From: CAVZZG01 sp963779685
GTDB lineage: Bacteria > Actinomycetota > Thermoleophilia > Gaiellales > F1-60-MAGs149
Assembly (NCBI GenBank): GCA_963779685.1
Contig: CAVZZG010000003.1
Span: forward strand, 434,001 to 498,000
DNA: 64,000 nt
Reading direction: 5' to 3'
Shown here: one piece after another, positions 15,497 through 23,028 of the stretch
Layout: each line of letters opens with the position of its first letter
Position numbering within the stretch: position 1 is the first letter of the stretch
The notes under the pieces: generated by a model
Told to the model about the DNA's origin: nothing
Databases searched by the model: none
What the model saw: the letters and a program-made list of their open reading frames with translations, nothing else
Translations under genes and position numbers: made by a program

Positions 15497-16603
15497 CTAG
15501 ATGAACGGCAGCGTGGTGATCGTCGCCCCGACACGGCCGCCGGGTGCCTCGATCTCGACCGGGACGCCTGCCTCGACGACACCGCGCTCGATCTGGGCGA
15601 GCGCGATCGTCCGGCGCAACCGATGGGAGAAGACGATCGCGCTCATCGTCCCCACCGCTCGACCGTCGGCGGTCACCGGGGTCCGGTGCGGAAGCGGCCA
15701 GGCATCGGCGACGTCCGCGCCGACGGTGAGGCCGACGAGCAAGCGCGCCGGTCCCTCCTCGGCGATGCGGCGGAGGGCCGCCTTGCCGATGTAGTCGACA
15801 GGCGTGTCCACGTCGACGAACCGCGCCATCCCTGCCTCGAACGGGTTCGAGCCCGGGGTGGTGTCCCCGCCGAACGACAGCAGGCCGCTCTCGACGCGCT
15901 CGACGTGGTTCGGAGCGCCCGGGCCGATCCCGAACGGCTCGCCGGCCGCGACGGCCCGGTTCCACAGGTCGACGCCGCGCGCGCCGTCCCGCAGGAACAG
16001 CTCGAAGCCGCCCTGCCGGCTCCATCCAGATCGGCACAGCACGAGCGGGATCCCGTCCAGTTCGGTCTCGACGAGCGCGAACGGGCCCATCGTCCGCACG
16101 TGCTCGCCGAAGAGCCCGGCAACGACATCCGTCGCCCTCGGGCCCTGCACGGCAAGTGGCGAGACGTCGGGTTCGCAGACGGCGACGTCGAAGCCGTGCT
16201 CGGCGGCGATCGCACGCACCCACAGCAGCATGTCGCTATCGGCGAGCGAGAACCAGAAGCGGTCGGAAAGCCTGAGCAGCACCGGGTCGTTGAGGAGCGC
16301 GCCGTCGTGGCTGCACAGCGCCACGTAGCGCGCCTGGCCCGGGCGCATGGTGGTGAGGTCGCGCGCCGTCAGATACTGGACGCACTCGCCGGCGCCGGGG
16401 CCGCTGACCTCGACCTGGCGCTCGCACGCGACGTCCCAGATCGCGACGCCCTCGACCAGCCGGCGGTACTCCGCCTCGAGGTCGCCGTAGGAGGTCGGCA
16501 TGACCATCTTGTTGTAGATGCTGAAGTCGGCCAGGCCGGCGGCGACCGTCGCCTCGTAATAAGGCGACTTCCGGATGCGGGGGCTGAGGGTGAGCCGGGC
16601 CAT
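15497..16603 (-). CDS. GcvT-fold protein resembling DMSP demethylase DmdA
   Basis: This 368-aa protein belongs to the GcvT/YgfZ folate-binding superfamily. It resembles DmdA, the tetrahydrofolate-dependent dimethylsulfoniopropionate demethylase, more than glycine cleavage T-protein: from memory of DmdA, the blocks VWDVACERQV (here IWDVACERQV), EPDVSPLAVQGPRA, SGWSRQGGFELF and ERVESGLLSFGGD occur in the same order, and the N-terminus YNKMVMPTSYGDLEAEY fits too. No gcvH or gcvP is nearby. Many DmdA-like proteins act on other methylated compounds, so DMSP as substrate is not established. It lies between OsmC and MobA-like genes in one minus-strand unit. Confidence 0.65.
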   Translation of the reverse strand: MARLTLSPRIRKSPYYEATVAAGLADFSIYNKMVMPTSYGDLEAEYRRLVEGVAIWDVACERQVEVSGPGAGECVQYLTARDLTTMRPGQARYVALCSHDGALLNDPVLLRLSDRFWFSLADSDMLLWVRAIAAEHGFDVAVCEPDVSPLAVQGPRATDVVAGLFGEHVRTMGPFALVETELDGIPLVLCRSGWSRQGGFELFLRDGARGVDLWNRAVAAGEPFGIGPGAPNHVERVESGLLSFGGDTTPGSNPFEAGMARFVDVDTPVDYIGKAALRRIAEEGPARLLVGLTVGADVADAWPLPHRTPVTADGRAVGTMSAIVFSHRLRRTIALAQIERGVVEAGVPVEIEAPGGRVGATITTLPFI

Positions 16604-16631
16604 CGATTGCTGCCTCTCGTCGTCGTCGGCC

Positions 16632-17174
16632 TCAGTAGGCCGTCACGTCGTCGGTCGTGGGCGTCAGGCGGACGTCGACGACGACCGGGCGCGTGAGCGT
16701 GGTGCCGACGGGCGAGGTCGCGACGACCCGATCGTGCACCTCGCGGAGCGTCGCCTCGTCGGTCTCGGCGTCGATCTGGACGTCGACGGCGAGCCGGGAG
16801 TAGCCGGCATGGCCGGGGGCGATGCCGAGAAAGGGGCGAAGATCGAGCTCGCCAGCGACGGCGATGTCGAGGCTGTTGATCGGGATCGCGCGACTCGTCA
16901 GGGCGGCGACGTACCCGACGGCGAGGCAGTGGCCGAGCGCAGCCGCCACCTGCTCGACGGGATTCGGTGCAGTGTTCGTGCCGCCAAGCCCGTTCGGTTC
17001 GTCGGACGCGGCAGGTGCGAAGTCCCGGACAGCGGCGCTCGACCGGAATCCGCCGTGCCAGCTGACGTTCGCCCGCCAGGTCGTGGCGGCCTTCGACGGG
17101 TCGCTGTGAATCGCCTCGACGAGCGCTACGACGGCGCCGAGGTCGAGATCGTTCAGGGCTGCAGGCTGGGACAT
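16632..17174 (-). CDS. OsmC/Ohr-family protein with a single conserved cysteine
   Basis: The 180-aa protein follows AAGGAG at a spacing of eight. TWRANVSWHGGFRSS, TAPNPVEQVAAALGHCLAVGY (split around residue 70) and VVATSPVGTTLTRPV follow OsmC/Ohr architecture. OsmC/Ohr peroxidases use two cysteines; here Cys83 is present but the second site reads TSP with Ser near residue 154. It may have lost peroxidase cycling or use an external thiol. It is the first gene of the OsmC, DmdA-like, MobA-like unit. Confidence 0.75.
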   Translation of the reverse strand: MSQPAALNDLDLGAVVALVEAIHSDPSKAATTWRANVSWHGGFRSSAAVRDFAPAASDEPNGLGGTNTAPNPVEQVAAALGHCLAVGYVAALTSRAIPINSLDIAVAGELDLRPFLGIAPGHAGYSRLAVDVQIDAETDEATLREVHDRVVATSPVGTTLTRPVVVDVRLTPTTDDVTAY

Positions 17175-17218
17175 CGCGTCGCTCCTTCGATGGGAGCGCG
17201 CACGGTATCACGGAATGA

Positions 17219-17235
17219 CTTATGCAAGACATAAG
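17219..17235. promoter_or_regulatory. Candidate operator CTTATG-N5-CATAAG upstream of osmC
   Basis: The inverted repeat CTTATGCAAGACATAAG has 6-bp arms and lies in an unusually AT-rich 70-nt gap between the amidohydrolase stop and the osmC start. It fits a MarR- or GntR-type dimeric regulator site for the minus-strand osmC unit. No regulator gene is adjacent. Confidence 0.5.
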
Positions 17236-17249
17236 ACTTACTGATACGA

Positions 17250-18884
17250 CTATCCCCCGAGGTCGCCCGCGACGACCCGGCCGGCCATCACGGTCGCTGA
17301 CGGGACGACATGGCGGAGGTCGTCGACGGCGAGCTCGAGGGGGTCTTCATCCAGCACGACCATGTCGGCGAGCCTGCCGGGCTCGAGGGTGCCGAGGTCG
17401 TGCTCGCGGCCGATCGCGAAGGCGCCGCCGGTCGTGTACGCGTGCAGCGCCTCCAGCGGTGTCAGGCGCTCGGTGGCGTCGAGCTCGCGCCCGGCTTCGG
17501 TGCGCCGTGCGCAGGCGGCCCAGATACCGGTCCACGGGTTGTGGTCGGAGACCGGCGTGTCGCTCGATCCGGCCAGCGGCACGCCAGCGTTGAGATAGCT
17601 GCGCATGGGCATCGCGCCCGCCGCCCGGGCCTCGCCGATCGACGTCACGAAGCTCTCGGCCAGGTACACGAGAAACGGGTTGGAGGTGACGGCGGGGATG
17701 CGGTGGCGGGCCATCAGCGCGAGCGTCTCCGGGGTGGGGAAGTAGGCGTGGTGGACGCGATGGCGAAGCCACGGCTTCGGGTTCGCGTCCTGCGCGGCCG
17801 CGTAGGCCGCGACGGTGACGGCCTGGGCCTCGTCGCCGCAGGTGTGGGTGTCGATCGCCCAGCCGCGATCGTGGGCGAACCGCACCATCCGCGGTAGCTC
17901 ACCGGGATCGACCACCCATGTGCCACGGTTCGAGGGATCGGCGAGGTAGGGCTCGTACACGCGGGCGGTCCGGTCGCCGATGCCGCCGTCGGGCAGGATC
18001 TTGATGCCGCCCAGGCGCAACCGGTCGGATCCGAAGCCGGTCGGCGTGCCGATCCAGGCGAGACGTTCGTGAACGGCGGCGTCGTCCTCGGCGCCTCCCC
18101 AGCCCCAGGCGCCCAGCATCAGCTCCGTCCGCACCGTCAGGCGGCCGGTGCGCTCCGCATCGGCGAAGGCGCGCACCTCGTCCGGCCACAGGCCCGGCTC
18201 GCCTACCGCTGTCAGGCCGAGGGTGTTGTAGGCCCGGCATGCCGCCACGACCGCATCGACGAGTGCGGCTGCGTCCGGCTTCGGGATGGCGCGATGGACG
18301 AGGTCCTTGGCGCGATCGCGGAAGTGGCCGGTGGGGTGCCCATCGGAGTCGCGCTCGAACCCGCCTGCGTAGAGCTCGCCGGCGGGAGGGTCGGGCGTGT
18401 CGCGGGTCACGCCCGCCGCTTCCAGGGCGCGCGAGTTGCAGACCAGCTGGTTCCAGACCCGCTCGAGGACGACCGGATGATCGGGCGAGACGGGGTCGAG
18501 GTCGTGGCGGCTGGGGTGGCGGCGCTCGGCGAGCAGGCTCTCGTCCCAGCCCCGTCCCAGCACCCAGCTGCCCGCGGGCAGCTCGGCCACGCGAGCGGCG
18601 ACCCGGTCGACGATGTCGCCGATCGACCGGCAGTCGAAGAGCTGCACCTGCGCGAGCACCTGGCCCGTGTGCAGGAGGTGGTTGTGGGCGTCGATCAGGC
18701 CCGGGATGACGGTGCGCCCGCGCAGGTCGAGCCGCTCGGTGTCCGGCCCGGCCAGCTGGTCGAGCTCGGAGCCGCCAAGCGCCAGCACCCGTCCGTCGCG
18801 CACGGCGATCGCGGTCGCCGTCCCGCCCGCGGGAGCGAAGGTGTGGATGCGACCGCCGGCCAGGATCGCGTCGGCGTAGAGCAC
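17250..18884 (-). CDS. Amidohydrolase family 3 (YtcJ-like), second copy
   Basis: The 544-aa protein shares architecture with 11742-13418: VIPGLIDAHNHLLHTGQ (HxH, about residue 60), IKILPDGGIGDRTARVY, AIDTHTCGDEAQAV, the HHAYFPTPETLALMARHR block, and SSDTPVSDHNPWTGIWA for the metal-binding Asp. The tail LGTLEPGRLADMVVLDEDP is typical. I choose GTG 18884, where the family's VLYADAILAGGRI strand begins; TACCGT lies exactly six nucleotides upstream with no Shine-Dalgarno, which suggests a leaderless message. The substrate is unknown. It is divergent from ftsQ. Confidence 0.85.
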   Translation of the reverse strand: MLYADAILAGGRIHTFAPAGGTATAIAVRDGRVLALGGSELDQLAGPDTERLDLRGRTVIPGLIDAHNHLLHTGQVLAQVQLFDCRSIGDIVDRVAARVAELPAGSWVLGRGWDESLLAERRHPSRHDLDPVSPDHPVVLERVWNQLVCNSRALEAAGVTRDTPDPPAGELYAGGFERDSDGHPTGHFRDRAKDLVHRAIPKPDAAALVDAVVAACRAYNTLGLTAVGEPGLWPDEVRAFADAERTGRLTVRTELMLGAWGWGGAEDDAAVHERLAWIGTPTGFGSDRLRLGGIKILPDGGIGDRTARVYEPYLADPSNRGTWVVDPGELPRMVRFAHDRGWAIDTHTCGDEAQAVTVAAYAAAQDANPKPWLRHRVHHAYFPTPETLALMARHRIPAVTSNPFLVYLAESFVTSIGEARAAGAMPMRSYLNAGVPLAGSSDTPVSDHNPWTGIWAACARRTEAGRELDATERLTPLEALHAYTTGGAFAIGREHDLGTLEPGRLADMVVLDEDPLELAVDDLRHVVPSATVMAGRVVAGDLGG

Positions 18885-18976
18885 GCCCGAACGGTAACCC
18901 GGATCCGCCGGGACGCGCGCCCGCGGCGAGGCCCGCCGTCGGCAGGAGCGGTGGGGAGGGCGGCGAACGAACCCCC

Positions 18977-19882
18977 GTGTCCCGCTCGCGTACGCGTCCG
19001 CGCCGTCCCGTCCCCGCCCGCCGCAGCATCCGGCTCCGGCAGGCGACGGCCGCCGCCTGCATCGCCCTGGTCGCCTGCGGCGGATACGCCCTGTTGAGGA
19101 CATCGAGCATGTTCGCCGTCCACCGCGTCACCGTGCACGGTGCCGTCGACGCCGCCGCGGTACGCGCGCGGGTCGCGGCCGTGATCGGCCACCGCAGCCT
19201 CCTCGCCATCGACCCGCAGGCCGTCGCCGACGCGGTGGCCAGCCTGCCGGACGTCCGGCGTGCGTCGGTCGACCGCGCGTTTCCGAACGAGCTTCGCATC
19301 GACGTCGTCCCCGAGGTCGCCGTCGCCACCGTCGCCACGTCCACGGGTCGCTACGCGATCGCCGCGTCGGGGCGCGTCATCGGGCCGGCCGGAAAGGCGG
19401 CGCTCCCGCTCCTGGTCTCCGAGGCGGGAACGATGCTGCCGCCGCCGGGCGGCATCGTGCCCGGATCGCTGGCCGACCAGCTGCACGTCGCCGCGGCGGT
19501 CCACGGCCACCGGTCGCTGGCGCTGCGGGCGATCCGGGTGTCGGACCTCGGCCTCGCTGCGGTGACGGGCAAGGGCATGACGCTCGAGCTCGGCACGGGC
19601 GCCGAGATCGAGCGCAAGCTGCTGATCGCGCGGTCGATGCTGGCCCAGCGGCCCGGCGACAACCAGACCGGCGTGCAGGTCTCGCTCCGCTACATCGACG
19701 TCTCCACGCCCGACCGCCCGGTCTACCGGTCGCTGTCGGGCGATCCGGCCACGGTGGGCCGCGGCGGCGCGCACGGCGCGGTCGCGACGACCGACCAGCC
19801 GACGCCGTCGGCGCCGGTCGACCAGGCGGCCGCGGCCATCGCCCAGCTGTTCGTTCCCGCGTCAGTCTCGATGGCAACTTGA
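18977..19882 (+). CDS. ftsQ: FtsQ/DivIB divisome protein
   Basis: The 301-aa bitopic membrane protein has a basic cytoplasmic N-terminus (MSRSRTRPRRPVPARR), one membrane segment around 24-42, then the POTRA domain: MFAVHRVTVHGAVDAAAVRA, LLAIDPQAVADAVASLPDVR and RAFPNELRIDVVPEVAVA, followed by the FtsQ beta-domain. It scaffolds FtsB/FtsL and the FtsWI synthase. It precedes ftsZ, as in other actinobacteria, but is separated from murB by about 14 kb. Confidence 0.88.
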   Translation: MSRSRTRPRRPVPARRSIRLRQATAAACIALVACGGYALLRTSSMFAVHRVTVHGAVDAAAVRARVAAVIGHRSLLAIDPQAVADAVASLPDVRRASVDRAFPNELRIDVVPEVAVATVATSTGRYAIAASGRVIGPAGKAALPLLVSEAGTMLPPPGGIVPGSLADQLHVAAAVHGHRSLALRAIRVSDLGLAAVTGKGMTLELGTGAEIERKLLIARSMLAQRPGDNQTGVQVSLRYIDVSTPDRPVYRSLSGDPATVGRGGAHGAVATTDQPTPSAPVDQAAAAIAQLFVPASVSMAT

Positions 19883-19884
19883 GC

Positions 19885-19920
19885 CTTGAACCTGAATATC
19901 GACTTGAAGGTGAGTATCGA
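19885..19920 (+). repeat. Two tandem 18-bp repeats upstream of the ftsZ promoter
   Basis: CTTGAACCTGAATATCGA (19885-19902) is followed directly by CTTGAAGGTGAGTATCGA (19903-19920); they differ at three positions. They end four bases before the -35 element of the ftsZ promoter and start two bases after the ftsQ stop. The spacing suits binding of a regulator to successive faces of the helix. The regulator is unknown. Confidence 0.65.
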
Positions 19921-19924
19921 CCCC

Positions 19925-19954
19925 TTGACACGCGTGACCGGTCAGGAGTATGCT
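19925..19954 (+). promoter_or_regulatory. ftsZ promoter, TTGACA-18-TATGCT
   Basis: A consensus -35 TTGACA (19925-19930) and TATGCT (19949-19954) are separated by 18 nt, among the strongest sigma-70-type signals in the window. It would give a leader of about 50 nt containing the 13-codon mini-ORF before ftsZ. Confidence 0.75.
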
Positions 19955-20013
19955 GGTATCCGGCCCCGCGTGCGTGCACGTACGGGCCGTTTCTCGTTCC
20001 AGGGAGCACTCTC

Positions 20014-20055
20014 ATGGTCAACTTCACAGTTATAGTCAAGACGGGCGGAGGGTGA
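20014..20055 (+). CDS. 13-residue leader peptide coupled to ftsZ
   Basis: ATG 20014 follows GGGAG at a spacing of seven and encodes MVNFTVIVKTGGG; its TGA overlaps the ftsZ ATG by one base (TGATG). The ftsZ ribosome binding sequence GGAGGG forms its last codons. Codons such as ACA, GTT and ATA are rare in this GC-rich window. A role in coupling or translational control of ftsZ is inferred. Confidence 0.55.
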   Translation: MVNFTVIVKTGGG

Positions 20056-21122
20056 TGGCGGTGCGCGACGCAGGTGGGTCGTACGTTGCGGTGATCAAGG
20101 TCGTCGGCTGCGGCGGAGGCGGGTCGAACGCGGTCAACCGGATGGTGGACGCCGGCCTCCGCGGGGTCGAGTTCATCGCGGTGAACACCGATGCCCAGGC
20201 CCTTCAGATGACCGACGCCGACGTACGTCTGCACATCGGCGCGAAGGTGACACGTGGCCTTGGCGCCGGCGCGAACCCGGACGTCGGCCGTGAGGCGGCG
20301 ATCGAGAGCCGCGACGAGCTGAAGGAGGCGCTGAAGGGCGCCGACATGGTGTTCGTGACCGCCGGCGAGGGTGGCGGCACCGGTACCGGCGCGGCGCCGG
20401 TCGTGGCCGAACTGGCGCGAGAACTGGGCGCGCTGACGGTCGGCATCGTGACGCGGCCGTTCGCGTTCGAGGGTCGGCGCCGCACGGAGGTCGCCGGCGG
20501 CGGCATCGAGGAGCTCGCCTCCAAGGTCGACACCCTGGTCGTGATCCCGAACGACCGGCTGCTCGCCCTCGTCGAGCGGAAGACCTCGATCATCGAGGCC
20601 TTCAAGCTCGCCGACGACGTGCTGCGCCAGGGCGTGCAGGGCATCACCGATCTGATCACCGTGCCGGGCGTGATCAACCTCGACTTCGCCGACGTCCGGA
20701 CGATCATGAAGGACTCCGGCACGGCGCTGATGGGCATCGGCCTGGCCGCCGGCGACAACCGCGCCGCCGAGGCGGCCCGGGCGGCGATCAGCTCGCCGCT
20801 GCTCGAGGCCAGCGTCGAGGGTGCGACGGGCATCCTCCTGAACATCACCGGCGGCACCGACCTCGGTCTGTTCGAGGTCAACGACGCCGCGGAGATCGTC
20901 GCCAGCGCCGCCGATCAGAACGCGAACATCATCTTCGGCGCCGTCATCGACGACGCGCTGGGCGACCACATCCGCGTGACGGTGATCGCGACCGGGTTCG
21001 ACAAGGCACCCCGGGGTTGGGCGGCCGTCGAGGAGGAAGAGGAGCGCCCGGCGAGCGGCGGCTTCGAGATCCCGAGCGACATGCTCGAGGTGCCGAGCTT
21101 CCTGCGCCCCGACGAGGACTAG
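20055..21122 (+). CDS. ftsZ: FtsZ cell-division GTPase
   Basis: This tubulin-like GTPase polymerises at midcell. VAVIKVVGCGGGGSNAVNRM begins the GTPase domain, GGGTGTGAAPVVAEL is the tubulin signature that binds GTP phosphates, and NLDFADVRTIM is the T7-loop region with the catalytic Asp. The tail EIPSDMLEVPSFLRPDED is the conserved C-terminal peptide for FtsA/SepF-type partners. ATG 20055 (355 aa) is coupled to the leader peptide; an in-frame GTG at 20061 is better spaced (eight nt) from GGAGGG and is a serious alternative. It ends tail-to-tail with argG in the shared palindrome GGACTAGTCC. Confidence 0.96.
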   Translation: MAVRDAGGSYVAVIKVVGCGGGGSNAVNRMVDAGLRGVEFIAVNTDAQALQMTDADVRLHIGAKVTRGLGAGANPDVGREAAIESRDELKEALKGADMVFVTAGEGGGTGTGAAPVVAELARELGALTVGIVTRPFAFEGRRRTEVAGGGIEELASKVDTLVVIPNDRLLALVERKTSIIEAFKLADDVLRQGVQGITDLITVPGVINLDFADVRTIMKDSGTALMGIGLAAGDNRAAEAARAAISSPLLEASVEGATGILLNITGGTDLGLFEVNDAAEIVASAADQNANIIFGAVIDDALGDHIRVTVIATGFDKAPRGWAAVEEEEERPASGGFEIPSDMLEVPSFLRPDED

Positions 21123-22528
21123 TCCAGCCCGCCCTCCATCGCCCCGCCGTCGCTGGCCTCGCCCGGCGTGGCGCCGATCTCGGTGATCGGACGCGCGCCA
21201 CCGGGATCGAGCCGGCCGAGCAGACTCGAGTCGGAGGCGTCGAGCAGGCCTGACCGCGCGTAGAGCTCGAGCTTCTCGCGCGAGTCGGCGATGTCGAGGT
21301 TGCGCATCGTCAGCTGGCCGATCCGGTCAAGCGGGCCGAAGGCTGCATCCTCGACCCGCTCCATGCTGAGGCGGTCGGGGTGGTAGGTGAGGTGCGGCCC
21401 GGCGGTCTCGAGGAGCGTGTAGTCGTCGCCGCGGCGCAGCCGCACGCGCACCGTGCCCGTGACCGCGCGCGCCACCCAGCGCTGGAGGCTCTCGCGCAGC
21501 ATGAGGGCCTGGGGATCGAACCAGCGGCCCTCGTACAGGAGCCGGCCAAGACGCCGCCCCTCGCGCCGGTAGGCATCGAGCGTGTCCTCGTTGTGGACGG
21601 CGTTGACGAGGCGCTCGTAGCCCAGGTGCAGGAGCGCCAGGCCCGGCGCCTCGTAGATGCCGCGGCTCTTGGCCTCGATGATGCGGTTCTCGATCTGGTC
21701 GGACATGCCGAGGCCATGGCGCCCGCCGATGGCGTTGGCCTCCAGCACGAGGGCGGTGGGGCTCGCGAACTCGCGGCCGCCGATCGCGACCGGCATGCCC
21801 TCGGCGAACGTGATGACGACGTCCTCGGCCGCGATCTCGACCGACTCGTCCCAGAAGCGGACGCCCATGATGGGCTCGACGATCTCCATGCTGGTGTCGA
21901 GGTGCTCGAGCCGCTTCGCCTCGTGCGTCGCGCCCCAGATGTTGGCGTCGGTCGAGTAGGCCTTCTCGGTCGTGGCCCGGTAGGGCAGGTTGCGCTCGGC
22001 CAGCCAGCCCGACATCTCGTGACGTCCGCCGAGCTCATGCACGAAGGCGGGGTCGAGCCACGGCTTGTAGATGCGCAGGGCCGGGTTGGCGAGCAGGCCG
22101 TAGCGGTAGAAGCGCTCGATGTCGTTGCCCTTGTAGGTCGACCCGTCACCCCAGATCGACACGCCGTCCTCGCGCATCGCCTGGACGAGCATGGTGCCGG
22201 TGACGGCGCGGCCGAGCGGGGTGGTGTTGAAGTACGTCCGCCCCGCCGATCCGATGTGGAAGGCGCCGCACTGGAGCGCGACGAGCCCCTCGTGCACCAG
22301 TTCCGGCCGGCACTCGACGAGCCGGCCCGCCTCGGCCCCGTACTCGACCGCGCGGCCGGGCACGTGGGCGATGTCGGGCTCGTCGTACTGGCCGAGGTCG
22401 GCCGTGTAGGCGTAGGGCACCGCGCCGCCCTCGCGCATCCACGCCACCGCTACCGACGTGTCGAGCCCGCCGGAGAACGCGATGCCGACGCGCTCGCCGA
22501 TCGGCAGGGAGACGAGGACCTTGGCCAC
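21119..22528 (-). CDS. argG: Argininosuccinate synthase
   Basis: The 469-aa enzyme joins citrulline and aspartate with ATP, the penultimate step of arginine synthesis. The PP-loop GIAFSGGLDTSVAVAWM lies near residue 15; further family blocks are AYTADLGQYDEPDIA, GDGSTYKGNDIERFYRYG and EKAYSTDANIWGATHEAKRLE. The length and the last two blocks fit the long form found in enterobacteria and some actinobacteria, not the roughly 400-aa form. GTG 22528 has TAGCGT seven nucleotides upstream and no Shine-Dalgarno, so a leaderless mRNA is likely. It is divergent from argR with a 50-nt control region. Confidence 0.93.
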   Translation of the reverse strand: MAKVLVSLPIGERVGIAFSGGLDTSVAVAWMREGGAVPYAYTADLGQYDEPDIAHVPGRAVEYGAEAGRLVECRPELVHEGLVALQCGAFHIGSAGRTYFNTTPLGRAVTGTMLVQAMREDGVSIWGDGSTYKGNDIERFYRYGLLANPALRIYKPWLDPAFVHELGGRHEMSGWLAERNLPYRATTEKAYSTDANIWGATHEAKRLEHLDTSMEIVEPIMGVRFWDESVEIAAEDVVITFAEGMPVAIGGREFASPTALVLEANAIGGRHGLGMSDQIENRIIEAKSRGIYEAPGLALLHLGYERLVNAVHNEDTLDAYRREGRRLGRLLYEGRWFDPQALMLRESLQRWVARAVTGTVRVRLRRGDDYTLLETAGPHLTYHPDRLSMERVEDAAFGPLDRIGQLTMRNLDIADSREKLELYARSGLLDASDSSLLGRLDPGGARPITEIGATPGEASDGGAMEGGLD

Positions 22529-22535
22529 GGCCGGA

Positions 22536-22578
22536 ACGCTACCGCATTTCTATGCAGCACCGCGTATACTCATGCGCG
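22536..22578. promoter_or_regulatory. Divergent argG/argR promoters with candidate ARG boxes
   Basis: Minus-strand TAGCGT (22536-22541) serves argG; plus-strand TATACT (22565-22570) is eight nucleotides before the argR ATG. Between and around them lie the inverted repeat GCATTTCTATGC (22544-22555) and a second similar AT-rich site (22561-22578). Two such sites close together beside both promoters are typical of ArgR operators. Binding is inferred from position and symmetry only. Confidence 0.6.
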
Positions 22579-23028
22579 ATGAATGAACGCCATCGGCTGA
22601 TCGCGGTGATCCTCGATCGTCGCGAGGTCACCTCCCAGCAGCAGCTGGTCGAGCTGCTCGCCGAACAGGGCGTGGCCGTCACGCAGGCCACGGTGTCGCG
22701 CGATCTCGACCGGCTGTCCGCCGTGCGCGTGCGGCGCAACGGGCACATGGTGTACGCCCTTCCCGAGGCGGACGACCCGATCGACCCTCGCGACCTGCTG
22801 CGCCAGGCGCTGCAGGCCGTCCACTCGATCGAGGCGTCAGGGAACCTGTGCGTGCTGAAGACGAAGCCAGCGCAGGCGATGCCGGTGGCCCGGGCATTCG
22901 ACCAGGCCGAGCCGGCCGAGGTGCTCGGCACCATCGGCGGCGACGACACGATCCTGGTGATCGCACGGGAGCCCTACGACGGCGCCGGGGTGATGGCGCT
23001 GTGCCGGCGACTGGCGGGCGGGGAGTGA
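22579..23028 (+). CDS. argR: Arginine repressor ArgR
   Basis: The 149-aa protein has the winged helix-turn-helix DNA-binding domain (RREVTSQQQLVELLAEQG, then TQATVSRDLDRLSAVRVRR) and the C-terminal hexamerisation and arginine-binding domain, with PVARAFDQAEPAEVLGTIGG and GDDTILVIARE. It represses arginine genes when arginine is abundant. I choose ATG 22579, as an -10 element lies eight nucleotides upstream, implying a leaderless transcript; an ATG at 22552 would fall inside the operator region. The stop overlaps argH (GTGA). Confidence 0.93.
   Translation: MNERHRLIAVILDRREVTSQQQLVELLAEQGVAVTQATVSRDLDRLSAVRVRRNGHMVYALPEADDPIDPRDLLRQALQAVHSIEASGNLCVLKTKPAQAMPVARAFDQAEPAEVLGTIGGDDTILVIAREPYDGAGVMALCRRLAGGE

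Noticed and set aside
6658..18976. Mobile genomic island
   Set aside because: No integrase, transposase, phage gene, tRNA or flanking repeats are visible, and base composition looks like the rest of the window.
22552..22578. Upstream ATG as the argR start
   Set aside because: It would place the start inside the candidate operator and upstream of the -10 element; the ATG at 22579 begins the conserved domain.
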